The notes: generated from the sequence alone by a model not told the origin. A stretch of 47,222 bases of DNA from Peribacillus tepidiphilus (GCF_009466385.1 NZ_WIAQ01000022.1:1-47222), one strand, 5' to 3'. Positions 37,970 through 46,534 are shown, counted from the first letter of the stretch. A program made the numbers and translations.

Positions 37970-38669
37970 TAATGAACGATGTTATGTTTGCTTGTCCGAT
38001 GTGGTTTCTAGAATCACATGGGAAACTCTACTTTACACAGATCAAAAGCAAACGATATGCGAAAGCTGTCAAAGCAAGCTAGTCCAAATCGAAGGAGAAA
38101 CATGCTTCAAATGCAGCAGGTCTTTACGAAAGCTTGCCAAAGAATATATCGATCATGGGATGTGTGCGGACTGCCAGCGATGGGAGAAGGATCCAGCATG
38201 GAAAGGAGTACTTGATCAAAACCACTCATTTTATGAATATAACGATTTCTTACAAGAACTATTGGCCAAATTCAAATACCGCGGTGATTATGCCCTAGCT
38301 GAAATTTTTTCAGAGAAAATAAGACAATTCATAAAAACGGTTGATTATGATGTAATCATTCCGATTCCACTTAGCGAAGAAAGGCTTCAAGAACGTGGGT
38401 TTAACCAAACAGAGGCGCTTCTCCAAGTTGCAAATCTTCCCTATAAAGTCTTGCTAAAAAGAACACACTCTGAAAAGCAATCCAAAAAAACAAGACAAGA
38501 GCGGCTTCAAAATGCAGCAGTCTTTGAAATGACAGAAACCCTCCCAGCAAAAAAAATCCTGCTTCTAGACGACATCTATACAACAGGCTCTACCTTGCAC
38601 CATGCTGCAAAGGTTTTAAAGCTTGCCGGTGCTGAAAAAGTTATATCCATCACCATTGCGCGTGGGTAA
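37962..38669 (+). CDS. comFC: Competence protein ComFC (phosphoribosyltransferase fold)
   Basis: A 235-residue protein with an N-terminal double zinc ribbon (CYVC, CESC, CFKC, CADC) and a C-terminal PRTase-like domain with the PRPP-type motif LLLDDIYTTGSTL. It interacts with ComFA in natural transformation. Eight-base overlap with comFA implies coupled translation. Confidence 0.93.
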   Translation: MFSNERCYVCLSDVVSRITWETLLYTDQKQTICESCQSKLVQIEGETCFKCSRSLRKLAKEYIDHGMCADCQRWEKDPAWKGVLDQNHSFYEYNDFLQELLAKFKYRGDYALAEIFSEKIRQFIKTVDYDVIIPIPLSEERLQERGFNQTEALLQVANLPYKVLLKRTHSEKQSKKTRQERLQNAAVFEMTETLPAKKILLLDDIYTTGSTLHHAAKVLKLAGAEKVISITIARG

Positions 38670-38792
38670 GACAAGACTTTAAGAAAAGTTTCAAAAAATC
38701 ATCCAAAATTTACCCCTTGCTATAATATAATGAATAGTATAGAAAAACTCTTTTCTAAAATAAACATTTTAAAAGAGTTAAAAATGTCTTGA

Positions 38793-38893
38793 TCTAAGCG
38801 TCAGCTCGTGGTGTAAAATATTCTTCTCCTATGAAACCTTCTTCGGAAGAAGAACATTTCTTCGTTAGAGCTAAGCAGGCGCTTTTTTCCTAT
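38793..38893 (+). ncRNA. Structured leader before yvyF, terminator-like
   Basis: Nested complementarity: AAGCG (38796) with CGCTT (38882), AGCTC with GAGCT inside it, and an inner hairpin TTCTTC-GGAA-GAAGAA. The outer stem is followed by TTTTTT. It could be a terminator for comFC or a regulated leader of yvyF. I cannot match it to a known riboswitch class. Confidence 0.4.
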
Positions 38894-38913
38894 TAAAATA
38901 AGGGGGAACAAAT

Positions 38914-39333
38914 ATGGGTGAACTGACAAACTGCCCAAAATGCGACAAGCTTTTTGTTCAAACAAAATTTCGTGACGTTTGCGATACATGCTTTAAAGAG
39001 GAAGAAAAGATTTTCGAAATGGTATATAAGTATATTCGTAAAAAAGAAAACCGCACCGCTACTATGGCTCAGGTTGTAGAAGATACTGGAGTGGATGAGG
39101 AACTTTTAATTAAGTTTGTTAAAACCGGACGTTTAAAGCTTGCCCAGTTTCCGAATCTCGGATACCCATGTGAAAAATGCGGGGCAACCATTAAAGAAGG
39201 AAAGCTTTGTGGTAGCTGTGCAGAACTGCTTAGAAGCGAGTTGAGCAGCTTTCAAAAGGAAGAAGCAAGAAAGCGTGAATTACTTGAAAGAGAGAGAAAA
39301 GCGACGTATTATACAAAAGATGAGAGAGATTAA
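38914..39333 (+). CDS. yvyF: Flagellar operon protein YvyF
   Basis: A 139-residue protein with two zinc-finger-like CxxC pairs: CPKCDKLF ... CDTC at the N-terminus and CEKCG ... CGSC at about 88-105. The C-terminus is charged and helical (RKRELLERERKA). Matches the family of TIGR03826-type flagellar operon proteins, role unknown. A terminator follows, separating it from flgM. Confidence 0.9.
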   Translation: MGELTNCPKCDKLFVQTKFRDVCDTCFKEEEKIFEMVYKYIRKKENRTATMAQVVEDTGVDEELLIKFVKTGRLKLAQFPNLGYPCEKCGATIKEGKLCGSCAELLRSELSSFQKEEARKRELLERERKATYYTKDERD

Positions 39334-39341
39334 ATGTATGG

Positions 39342-39378
39342 ACTGTGTGGAATATAAATTCCATGCAGTTTTATTTTT
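39342..39378 (+). terminator. Terminator after yvyF
   Basis: ACTGtGTGGAA / TTCCAtGCAGT-type stem, followed by a T-rich run. Confidence 0.75.
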
Positions 39379-39414
39379 ATGATAGATGTGTCAATAATTT
39401 TTTGTGGGAAAAAA

Positions 39415-39441
39415 TAAAAATAATCTCAACCTTGCCGATAT
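39415..39441 (+). promoter_or_regulatory. Sigma-D promoter of flgM
   Basis: TAAA (39415-39418), exactly 15 bases, then GCCGATAT (39434-39441), a perfect match to the SigD consensus, 44 bases before the flgM start. Confidence 0.9.
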
Positions 39442-39484
39442 AAATAATAAGAACAATGGTGACGGTTGAAAGTGAGGGATGTAT

Positions 39485-39751
39485 ATGAAAATTAATAATA
39501 TTGGATCTTCCGGAATAAATCCGTATAAGCGTCATATGAACAAATTGGATGAGGCAAAGAAATCTTCTTTTAACGTATCTGATAAAGTGGAAATCTCCTC
39601 AACCGCAAAAGAGCTTCAGCAATCTTCACAAATTCCAGCTCAGAGACAAGCAAAAGTAGAAGAACTAAAGCTTCAAGTCGAAAACGGAACGTATAAGCTA
39701 AATCCAAAAGAAACGGCAAAAGGGATTATCGATTTTTATTTTAAGAAGTAA
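39485..39751 (+). CDS. flgM: Anti-sigma-D factor FlgM
   Basis: An 88-residue inhibitor that holds SigD until the hook-basal body is complete. The start at 39485 is favoured by GAGGG upstream; an ATG two codons earlier is in frame. Sequence features: VEISSTAKELQQ and RQAKVEELKLQVENGTYKLNPKETA, the typical SigD-binding helices. Expressed from a SigD promoter, giving feedback. The stop codon is formed at the edge of a repeat element (39750-39850). Confidence 0.93.
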   Translation: MKINNIGSSGINPYKRHMNKLDEAKKSSFNVSDKVEISSTAKELQQSSQIPAQRQAKVEELKLQVENGTYKLNPKETAKGIIDFYFKK

Positions 39752-39850
39752 CTTCATTAAAAATTGAAAATCAAGAATGATGATCTATCCATATCTTGAA
39801 CATAAAAAGGGGCATCCAAAAGCCGAAAATTCGACTTATTGGACAGCCCC
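39750..39850 (+). repeat. Double-hairpin repeat element, copy 1 (acts as flgM terminator)
   Basis: About 101 bases, closely matching 42985-43085. It contains an inner TCAAGAT-like arm and a terminator-like stem GGGGCATCCAA / TTGGACAGCCCC. It starts exactly in the flgM stop codon and lacks the first 20 bases of copy 2. Confidence 0.8.
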
Positions 39851-39918
39851 TCGTTTTGAGAGGCATATAGGACGATAAAAAGCCGTATATAGATTCAACT
39901 TAACAAGGAGGAGCCGCC

Positions 39919-40413
39919 ATGTCTGCAGAAAAACTAATCACGTCACTTGAAAAATTAATTAAGCTGCACAAAAGCCTGAACGAACTGGCAGTCAGAAAAA
40001 CAGAGGTTGTGAAAGTAGGCGACATGGAAGGGCTCAACAGCCTCTTAAACGATGAACAAAAGCATGTAAAAGCCATTGAGCTGATAGAAAATGAACGTGA
40101 AAAACAAGTAGCGGAATATATGAAGGAACGTGGCTATGAGCAAGACTCTTACACATTACTAGAGTGCATTGAAGTCGCTCCTAAAGACCTAAAAGACAAG
40201 CTCATCTCGTTGAGAGAGCAGCTGATCGAAGAGCTATTTATTTTAAAAAATCGCAATCAACTTAACCAGCAGCTGATTTATCAGTCGCTGCAGTTTGTGA
40301 ATGTAACGCTTGATATGCTGAGACCTCAAGAACAGGCTTATAACTACGAAAAACCTAATCATACTCTAAACGCTAATAAGCCGGGGAAAAGTATGTTTGA
40401 TTCGAAAGCATAA
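39919..40413 (+). CDS. flgN: Flagellar export chaperone FlgN
   Basis: A 164-residue helical protein that escorts FlgK and FlgL to the flagellar export gate. Heptad-rich sequence (EKLITSLEKLIKLHKSL ... LISLREQLIEELFIL) and a position directly before flgK-flgL. AAGGAGGAG precedes the ATG. Confidence 0.9.
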   Translation: MSAEKLITSLEKLIKLHKSLNELAVRKTEVVKVGDMEGLNSLLNDEQKHVKAIELIENEREKQVAEYMKERGYEQDSYTLLECIEVAPKDLKDKLISLREQLIEELFILKNRNQLNQQLIYQSLQFVNVTLDMLRPQEQAYNYEKPNHTLNANKPGKSMFDSKA

Positions 40414-40446
40414 GATGAAACGAAAATTAAATCGGGGGAAACAAAA

Positions 40447-42081
40447 ATGATTTCTACCTTTCATGGATTAGAAACAGCTCGCCGAGGTATGAGTACCCAG
40501 CAAGCTGCTCTTTACGTTACGGGACATAATATTGCGAACGCCAATACACCTGGGTATTCTCGTCAGCGTGTGAATTTTGAGCAAACCGAAAAATTTCCAA
40601 CAGGTTCTATAAATAGGCCGCAAATACCGGGTCAAATTGGAACAGGGGTAAAAGCAGGTAGCATTCAAAGAATTAGAGAAAGTTTTTTAGATATACAGTA
40701 TCGCGGAGAACACAATAAAGTGGGCTACTACGGATCACTGAGCGAGTCATTAAGAAAAATGGAAGAAGTACTGAATGAGCCTTCTGACAGCGGTCTACAT
40801 AGTACAATGGAAAAGTTCTGGAACTCATTGCAGGATTTAGCGTCCCATACTGAAAACACAGGGGCACGCGACGTGGTAGCTGCAAGTGGTCAAATGGTCG
40901 CTGATACCCTTAATTACTATTACAATTCATTAACACGTATTCAAAACGATATAGGCCAAGAAATTAATGTGAAGGTTAAGGAAGCTAATGCGATCCTTGA
41001 TAAGATTTCCAGTATAAATGCACAAATAGCCGATGTGGAACCTCATGGATATCTGCCTAATGATTTGTATGATGAAAGAGATAAGCTCGTGGATGACCTT
41101 TCCAAGATTATAAATATAAAAGTAACAAAGGTTATTCCAAATAATTACGGTAAACCTTCTGATATTGCCGAAGGACTTTATAACATTGAATTAGCCAAGA
41201 AGGATGGCAGCCCTTACTCGCCACCGGTTCAATTAATCTCGGTTACAAAAGGTTCGGGGATTATTGGAACAAATCATCTTCGAATAAAAGATGAAGCGGC
41301 TACCCAGGATTACGAGACCATGGAAGGTCTTGTAACTGCTCTTGAAGTCGGTCAAAACAACGGTACTTGGAAAGCAATTACGGACTATTCCTTTGGTGGA
41401 GAACTAGCTGGATTAATTGAAAGCTATGGTTATACTGATGGTACGGATGATTTTGGATATTATCCAACGATGGTGGATCAATTGAATAAAATGACGTATG
41501 CGTTTGCAAAGGAATTTAACACCATACATAAACAAGGATACGCATTAGGCTCTGCCACTCAATCAACAGATAATTTCTTTGTTATTGATCCACCAGCAGA
41601 TATTAACGCTAATTACGATTCAAGTGTAAATTATGCTCAATTAATTAAGGTTAACAAGAATATTATTAATGATCCTTCATTAATTGCAGCTGCTCTGCAG
41701 CCTGGCGGAAAGTCTGGAGATAATGAGAATGCTTTATTACTTGCATCGATAAAAACAAAGAATTTCGATAACTATTTATCGAAAATTGCAGATCCGAATT
41801 TCCCTAAAGATTTAACAGGCAATATGGACACCTATTATTCCGGAATCATCGGAAAACTCGGTGTGAATTCCCAAGCAGCTGCCAAGGATGCTGCGAACTC
41901 TACGACATTAAGAGAATCAGTAGAGTATAACCGTCAATCAATTAGTGCGGTATCTTTAGACGAAGAAATGACGAATATGATTAAGTTTCAACATGCCTAT
42001 AATGCAGCGGCCCGAAATATTACGGTAGTAGATGAAATGCTTGATAAGATTATCAACGGTATGGGTGTAGTAGGAAGATAA
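40447..42081 (+). CDS. flgK: Flagellar hook-associated protein 1, FlgK
   Basis: Hook-filament junction protein of 544 residues. The N-terminal region STFHGLETARRGMSTQQAAL with NIANANTPGYSRQR is a hallmark, and the C-terminus SLDEEMTNMIKFQHAYNAAA forms the matching coiled coil. Exported by the flagellar type III apparatus. The spacing to flgL is 22 bases. Confidence 0.96.
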   Translation: MISTFHGLETARRGMSTQQAALYVTGHNIANANTPGYSRQRVNFEQTEKFPTGSINRPQIPGQIGTGVKAGSIQRIRESFLDIQYRGEHNKVGYYGSLSESLRKMEEVLNEPSDSGLHSTMEKFWNSLQDLASHTENTGARDVVAASGQMVADTLNYYYNSLTRIQNDIGQEINVKVKEANAILDKISSINAQIADVEPHGYLPNDLYDERDKLVDDLSKIINIKVTKVIPNNYGKPSDIAEGLYNIELAKKDGSPYSPPVQLISVTKGSGIIGTNHLRIKDEAATQDYETMEGLVTALEVGQNNGTWKAITDYSFGGELAGLIESYGYTDGTDDFGYYPTMVDQLNKMTYAFAKEFNTIHKQGYALGSATQSTDNFFVIDPPADINANYDSSVNYAQLIKVNKNIINDPSLIAAALQPGGKSGDNENALLLASIKTKNFDNYLSKIADPNFPKDLTGNMDTYYSGIIGKLGVNSQAAAKDAANSTTLRESVEYNRQSISAVSLDEEMTNMIKFQHAYNAAARNITVVDEMLDKIINGMGVVGR

Positions 42082-42103
42082 ACTAGAATAAAGTGGTGAG
42101 ATT

Positions 42104-42964
42104 ATGCGAGTCACTCAATCGATGTTATCTAATAATACTTTGCGAAATTTAAGCAGTAGCTTTAGTAGACTTGGAAAGCTTCAGGATCAGCTATCGACAG
42201 GAAAAAAGATTAACAGACCTTCCGATGATCCTGTTGTAGCTATGAAAGGTATGGGATATCGTACAGATTTAAATAGAATTCAGCAATATCAAAGAAATAT
42301 TGGTGAAGTGAAAAACTGGATTGATAGTACAGATGACGCTTTGGATAAAGGAATACAAGCTCTACAGAAAATAAGAGAGCTAGTGGTGCAAGGAAATAAC
42401 GGTACTCTTGAAGAAAATCAAAGAAAATATATTGCAACTGAGGTTGCTCAGCTAAAAGAACATTTGTCCAACATAGGCGATACTAAAGTTGGAGGGAAAT
42501 ATATTTTTAATGGATTGGAAACCAATCAAGCTCCTTCTGAAGTTGGATTTCAAGACGGAGATATTCAATTAGAAGTATTCCAAGGAATTAAAATTCAAGT
42601 AAACACTTCCGGTAAAGCACTCTTCCAGGATTCTGGCTTAATGTCCGATATTGACAAACTATTAAATGATTTAAATAGCAATAATACATCTTCACTAGGT
42701 GATAGCATTGCCTCAATGGAAAAGCATATAGATAACTTTATTACCGCTAGAGCAAATATTGGTGCTAGACAGAACCGAGTAGAACTTATGGAAGAAAGAT
42801 TGTCGAGTCAAGAAGTTTTTTCTTCTCGTATTCTTTCAGATAATGAAGACATAGACATTGAAAAAGTAATAGTCGAAATGACGACTCAAGAAAGCATACA
42901 TCGTGCAGCGTTAGGTATAGGGGCTAGAATTATGCAGCCTACGTTAATGGATTTCTTAAGATAA
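42104..42964 (+). CDS. flgL: Flagellar hook-associated protein 3, FlgL
   Basis: Second junction protein, 286 residues: N-terminal coiled coil RVTQSMLSNNTLRNLSSSF with QDQLSTGKKINRPSDDP, and C-terminal VIVEMTTQESIHRAALGIGA. The short length is usual in bacilli. Confidence 0.95.
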   Translation: MRVTQSMLSNNTLRNLSSSFSRLGKLQDQLSTGKKINRPSDDPVVAMKGMGYRTDLNRIQQYQRNIGEVKNWIDSTDDALDKGIQALQKIRELVVQGNNGTLEENQRKYIATEVAQLKEHLSNIGDTKVGGKYIFNGLETNQAPSEVGFQDGDIQLEVFQGIKIQVNTSGKALFQDSGLMSDIDKLLNDLNSNNTSSLGDSIASMEKHIDNFITARANIGARQNRVELMEERLSSQEVFSSRILSDNEDIDIEKVIVEMTTQESIHRAALGIGARIMQPTLMDFLR

Positions 42965-43085
42965 GGGGCTGTCCGAAAAGGGCAACTTCATTAAAAATTG
43001 AAATTCAAGAATGTTGATATACCAATATTCTTGAACATAAAAAGGGGCATCCAAAAGCCGAAAATTTGACTTATTGGATAGCCCC
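42965..43085 (+). repeat. Double-hairpin repeat element, copy 2 (acts as flgL terminator)
   Basis: A 121-base element with ends GGGGCTGTCC and GGATAGCCCC (near-inverted repeats). It contains hairpin TCAAGAAT / ATTCTTGA and a second hairpin GGGGCATCCAA / TTGGATAGCCCC followed by TTTTT. Could be a short MITE of an element with GGGGCTGTCC ends. Confidence 0.8.
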
Positions 43086-43121
43086 TTTTTACTAAATTGA
43101 AGTATTAAAGAGGTGCAACAT

Positions 43122-43685
43122 ATGAAGCTTCCTCAAATTAGAATGGAATCTACCTTTATAAAATTGGGATTGAACATTCAAAAGCCAGTACAAACAATCG
43201 AGCAGCCAAAGGCTCAACAAACTATTGAACAGCCAAGGCCTGAACTAAACATAGAAACGATTCCAGCGAAGCTTACAATCGACCAGTCAAAAGCATGGGA
43301 AGATATGGATTTGAAAAGTATATTTAAAAGAACAGAAGAGTTTGCAGATTATGGTTATGAAAGCTGGTTAGCTGGATTAGAAAGAAGAGCTCAACAAGGT
43401 CAAGAGTTAATGAAAATTGAAAACAAAGGAAATGTGATTGCTTCTCAAGCAAAGATTAATGGCGAAAGACCAGAAAAACAATTTAATATTGGTTGGATCC
43501 CATCCTATTTTAGTGTGAAAACGAACTATCGGCCTGCTGAAGTCAAAATTGATTGGAAACTAAATAAGCCTAATATAGATGTACGATTAAATAAACCAAT
43601 CCATGAATACCATCCTGGAATGGTAACAGGACACATTGAACGTTGGAATGACTTGAAAATAGATTATGTAAATCTAACTAATTAA
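43122..43685 (+). CDS. yviE: Flagellar-region protein YviE (DUF6470)
   Basis: About 187 residues. The N-terminus KLPQIRMESTFIKLGLNIQK is followed by a Gln/Pro-rich repeat and the aromatic C-terminal half with VKTNYRPAEVKIDWKLNKP. Typical member of the family found between flgL and fliW. An upstream in-frame GTG at 43113 overlaps the ribosome binding site AGAGGTG, so the ATG at 43122 is preferred. Function unknown. Confidence 0.85.
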   Translation: MKLPQIRMESTFIKLGLNIQKPVQTIEQPKAQQTIEQPRPELNIETIPAKLTIDQSKAWEDMDLKSIFKRTEEFADYGYESWLAGLERRAQQGQELMKIENKGNVIASQAKINGERPEKQFNIGWIPSYFSVKTNYRPAEVKIDWKLNKPNIDVRLNKPIHEYHPGMVTGHIERWNDLKIDYVNLTN

Positions 43686-43697
43686 AGTGGTGAAAAT

Positions 43698-44144
43698 ATG
43701 AAATTACAAACAAAGTATTTCGGGGAACTAGAAATACAAGAGTGGGAAATAGTTGAATTTCCTTTAGGGATACCAGGGTTTAATGAACATAAACAATTCG
43801 TAATATTGCCTTTTGAAAACAGCTTTTTTTATATATTACAATCTACAAAAGAAGCTGAAATTGCCTTTATAATAGCAGATCCTTTTACTTTTTTTCCTGA
43901 TTATGAATTTATTTTAGAAAAAGAGGAACAAGAAAAGCTACAGGTTCAAAAAGCAGAAGATATTGCTGTCTTTGTTATATTGACCGTTGAAAGTAACATC
44001 CAGAACACAACAGCAAATTTAAAAGCTCCAGTTGTTATTAATCATAATAAAAAAATTGGCAAGCAAATTATTTTAAATAAAACAGAATATAAAACAAAAG
44101 AACGAATTTACAAAGTAATATCCTCCATAGGACAGGAGGGGTAA
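43698..44144 (+). CDS. fliW: Flagellar assembly factor FliW
   Basis: A 148-residue protein that binds flagellin and CsrA in turn, forming a homeostatic switch. Family motifs: [18 protein letters not shown] near the N-terminus and [19 protein letters not shown] near the C-terminus. The stop codon lies two bases before csrA, within its ribosome binding site. Confidence 0.95.
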   Translation: MKLQTKYFGELEIQEWEIVEFPLGIPGFNEHKQFVILPFENSFFYILQSTKEAEIAFIIADPFTFFPDYEFILEKEEQEKLQVQKAEDIAVFVILTVESNIQNTTANLKAPVVINHNKKIGKQIILNKTEYKTKERIYKVISSIGQEG

Positions 44145-44146
44145 TC

Positions 44147-44383
44147 ATGCTTGTGCTTAGTCGGAAAGTAAATCAATCGATCATGATCAATGACGATATT
44201 GAGATTACGATTTTAGAAATTGATGGGGAACAAGTAAAAATAGGAATTAACGCGCCTCGAACTATGGACATTCATCGAAAAGAGATTTATTTGACTATTC
44301 AAAAGGAAAACAATGAGGCGATTCATTCCAAAAAATCTTCCCTTTCAGAACTATCGAAGTTATTTAAAAACCATACAAACTAA
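44147..44383 (+). CDS. csrA: Carbon storage regulator CsrA
   Basis: RNA-binding repressor of hag translation. The 78 residues include [20 protein letters not shown] and the RNA-contact region [21 protein letters not shown] is inside the fliW end, so translation is coupled. Confidence 0.97.
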   Translation: MLVLSRKVNQSIMINDDIEITILEIDGEQVKIGINAPRTMDIHRKEIYLTIQKENNEAIHSKKSSLSELSKLFKNHTN

Positions 44384-44409
44384 ATAATAAAAATTTCCTC
44401 CAAAACTAT

Positions 44410-44435
44410 TAAACATTTGTAAGCATAGACGATAT
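44410..44435 (+). promoter_or_regulatory. Sigma-D-like promoter of hag
   Basis: TAAA (44410-44413), 14 bases, GACGATAT (44428-44435). One base shorter in spacing and one mismatch compared with the consensus. Confidence 0.65.
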
Positions 44436-44498
44436 TAAAAGTGTAAGTCGAATTGGTAACAACGGCGGCCGACTTTGGAACCATTCGAAATTGAAAAA

Positions 44499-44512
44499 CC
44501 ACATGGATGTGG
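44499..44512 (+). promoter_or_regulatory. CsrA-binding hairpin in the hag leader
   Basis: CCACA-UGGA-UGUGG forms a five-pair stem with GGA in the loop, closely matching the CsrA site core ACANGGANGU. A second GGA is in the ribosome binding site GGAGG (44525-44529). In B. subtilis, CsrA uses two such sites in the hag leader to block translation. Confidence 0.75.
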
Positions 44513-44537
44513 GTTTATACTCAAGGAGGAAAAGACA

Positions 44538-46151
44538 ATGAGAATTAATCACAATATCTCAGCGCTAAACACTTACCGCCAATTAGGCGCTAACGCTGGC
44601 GCAGCTTCTAAAAACTTAGAAAAATTATCTTCTGGTCTTCGCATCAACCGAGCAGGAGATGACGCTGCAGGTCTAGCAATCTCTGAAAAAATGCGTGCAC
44701 AAGTTCGCGGATTAGAGCAAGCTTCTCGTAATGCACAAGATGGTATCTCTTTAATTCAAACTGCTGAAGGTGCATTGAACGAGACCCATGCAATCCTTCA
44801 ACGTATGCGTGAACTAGCTGACCAATCAGCAAACGGAACTAACACTGCAGACGACCGTAAAGCATTACAAGATGAAGTAAAACAATTAAAAGATGAGATT
44901 GATCGTATTGGTAATACTACTGAATTCAATACTCAGAAGCTGTTGAATGGAAATCTAAAATCTGCTGCAGGTGCTTCAGTTGGTCAAAATACTACTACAG
45001 GTGCTATAGTTGGTAAATTAGCAGCAGGTACTTCAGTAGCTGCGGCAGCTATTGATGCAGCAGGAACAGCAGCTGCAGATTTCCAACAAGAGGTAATTAA
45101 CATTGATGGTACTGATATTACGGTTAACTGGCAAAACTTAAGTTCTGAAGAACAGAATATTATTATTGGTGCAACTACAGATGATACTTCTAGACAAAAA
45201 GCAGTTGATTTAATTGTTAGCAAAATTAATGAAGCAATTGATCAATCAGGTAAGAATGTAGCTCATATTTCAGGTTACCATACTGCAGGGGTTATTACAC
45301 TTCAAAGTGGTACTACTGGAACGGATTCAAAAATTGCACTAACATCTGGTACTGGTATTTATAATAAAGTAATGGGTGCAGGAGCTACTGAAACAACAGG
45401 TACAAGTACTTATAATGGTACTACAATAGCAAATGGTAGTAAATTTATTGCCAATATTAATGGAGTGACAATGGAAGTTACTCTTTCTGCAGATATAACA
45501 AATGGTGATGATATGTCAGATGTTGCTACACAGTTACAGACTGATATTAATTCAGCTATTAATAGCGCAAACTCAACAGCTGGGGCAACAACATCAGCTG
45601 ACCCAGGGTTTATTGCAGATGTTAAAGTAAATGCCTTAAAAGATGGACGTTTAGAAATTGTTAGTGAAACTGGGCCAATTACTTTAAGTGACTTACCTGG
45701 TAATACATTTGTTTCTGACTTAGGCTTAAGCCAGGCTCAAACAGAAGCATCAGGAAATGGTGGAATGACTTTCCAAATTGGTGCTAATAAGGGCCAAACA
45801 ATAACTTTTGGTATTAATGACATGCGTTCTGCTGCTCTAGGAATTTCTGGTGTAGATATTTCAACAGCTGCAGGTGCACAAAATGCATTAAAATCCCTTG
45901 ATTCAGCAATCAAAACTGTTTCATCTGAGCGTTCTAAACTAGGTGCTGTTCAAAACCGTTTAGAGCACACAATCAACAACTTAGGTACATCTGCTGAGAA
46001 CTTAACTGCTGCTGAGTCTCGTATCCGTGACGTAGATATGGCGAAGGAAATGATGGAGTTCACGAAGAACAACATTCTTTCTCAAGCAGCACAATCTATG
46101 TTGGCTCAATCAAATCAATTGCCTCAGGGAGTTTTGCAACTCTTGAGATAA
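44538..46151 (+). CDS. hag: Flagellin Hag (unspliced reading, complete C-terminus)
   Basis: Main filament protein. The start at 44538 is set by AAGGAGGA and by the conserved N-terminus [17 protein letters not shown]. The D0/D1 N-terminal part (1-160) has [20 protein letters not shown]; the variable surface domain is about 160-425; the D1/D0 C-terminal part ends [20 protein letters not shown] and GVLQLLR. Read straight through, it is 537 residues and complete. The last 14 codons plus stop (46107-46151) are repeated in a different codon version as the downstream exon at 46480-46524, past a group I intron core. If exon 1 ends at 46106, the spliced protein is also 537 residues. Confidence 0.93.
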   Translation: MRINHNISALNTYRQLGANAGAASKNLEKLSSGLRINRAGDDAAGLAISEKMRAQVRGLEQASRNAQDGISLIQTAEGALNETHAILQRMRELADQSANGTNTADDRKALQDEVKQLKDEIDRIGNTTEFNTQKLLNGNLKSAAGASVGQNTTTGAIVGKLAAGTSVAAAAIDAAGTAAADFQQEVINIDGTDITVNWQNLSSEEQNIIIGATTDDTSRQKAVDLIVSKINEAIDQSGKNVAHISGYHTAGVITLQSGTTGTDSKIALTSGTGIYNKVMGAGATETTGTSTYNGTTIANGSKFIANINGVTMEVTLSADITNGDDMSDVATQLQTDINSAINSANSTAGATTSADPGFIADVKVNALKDGRLEIVSETGPITLSDLPGNTFVSDLGLSQAQTEASGNGGMTFQIGANKGQTITFGINDMRSAALGISGVDISTAAGAQNALKSLDSAIKTVSSERSKLGAVQNRLEHTINNLGTSAENLTAAESRIRDVDMAKEMMEFTKNNILSQAAQSMLAQSNQLPQGVLQLLR

Positions 46152-46479
46152 ATTGATTTTGAAGGGCGTCTTATCTGGTAACGGATAAGAGTATAACCGG
46201 GTGAATTGCTGGAACTTCCTAAAGCTTCTTTAACCACAACGTAACTGGAAACGGTAGGCGTGAAGGTGAAAAATAAAGAAGATTTTACAATGGATAATCA
46301 GCAGCCAAGCTCCTGTCTCGAAAGAGTGGAGAAGGTTCAACGACTAGGATATACCGTCTAAGGCAACCGCTATGACGATGAAATCCGTAGGGCGGCTCAG
46401 CCGTTCGAAGTGCCCGGCTCCTTATAATTTAAGGATGAAGATATAGTCTATTCTGTCACCGAAAGGTACAGCGGCAAAG
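46107..46479 (+). ncRNA. Group I (IA-like) self-splicing intron in hag
   Basis: All four conserved core elements are present in order: P (AATTGCTGGAACTTCC, from 46204), Q (AATCAGCAGCCAAGC, from 46296), R (GTTCAACGACTA, 46335-46346) and S (AAGATATAGTCT, 46438-46449). P7 pairs GACTA with TAGTC. A P2 hairpin TCTTATC / GATAAGA is at 46169-46190, and a P9 hairpin with a GAAA loop at about 46454-46470. The 3' end is set at G46479, the expected terminal G. The 5' end is uncertain. Homology of the downstream exon puts it after 46106. The best guide pairing (GGGCG at 46164-46168 with TGCCT at 46120-46124) puts it after 46124. No endonuclease frame lies inside. Introns in flagellin genes are known from Geobacillus and relatives. 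Confidence 0.85.
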
Positions 46480-46524
46480 CAAGCCAACCAACAACCACAA
46501 GGAGTTCTTCAACTTCTTCGTTAA
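46480..46524 (+). other. Downstream hag exon (second C-terminus)
   Basis: Encodes [14 protein letters not shown] and a stop. It is exactly as long as the read-through version ([14 protein letters not shown], 46107-46151): 12 of 14 residues are identical, but only about 29 of 45 bases. Confidence 0.8.
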
Positions 46525-46534
46525 TCTGTCCAAA

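Noticed and set aside
38793-38893. Known riboswitch (for example c-di-GMP type)
   Set aside because: The conserved motifs of the classes I know are absent.
44984-45223. Minus-strand frame inside hag
   Set aside because: Antisense shadow of the flagellin variable domain, with no ribosome binding site.
46480-46524. 3' splice site before CAAGGAG at 46498, which would restore [11 protein letters not shown] exactly
   Set aside because: The preceding base is A, while group I introns almost always end in G; it remains a remote alternative.
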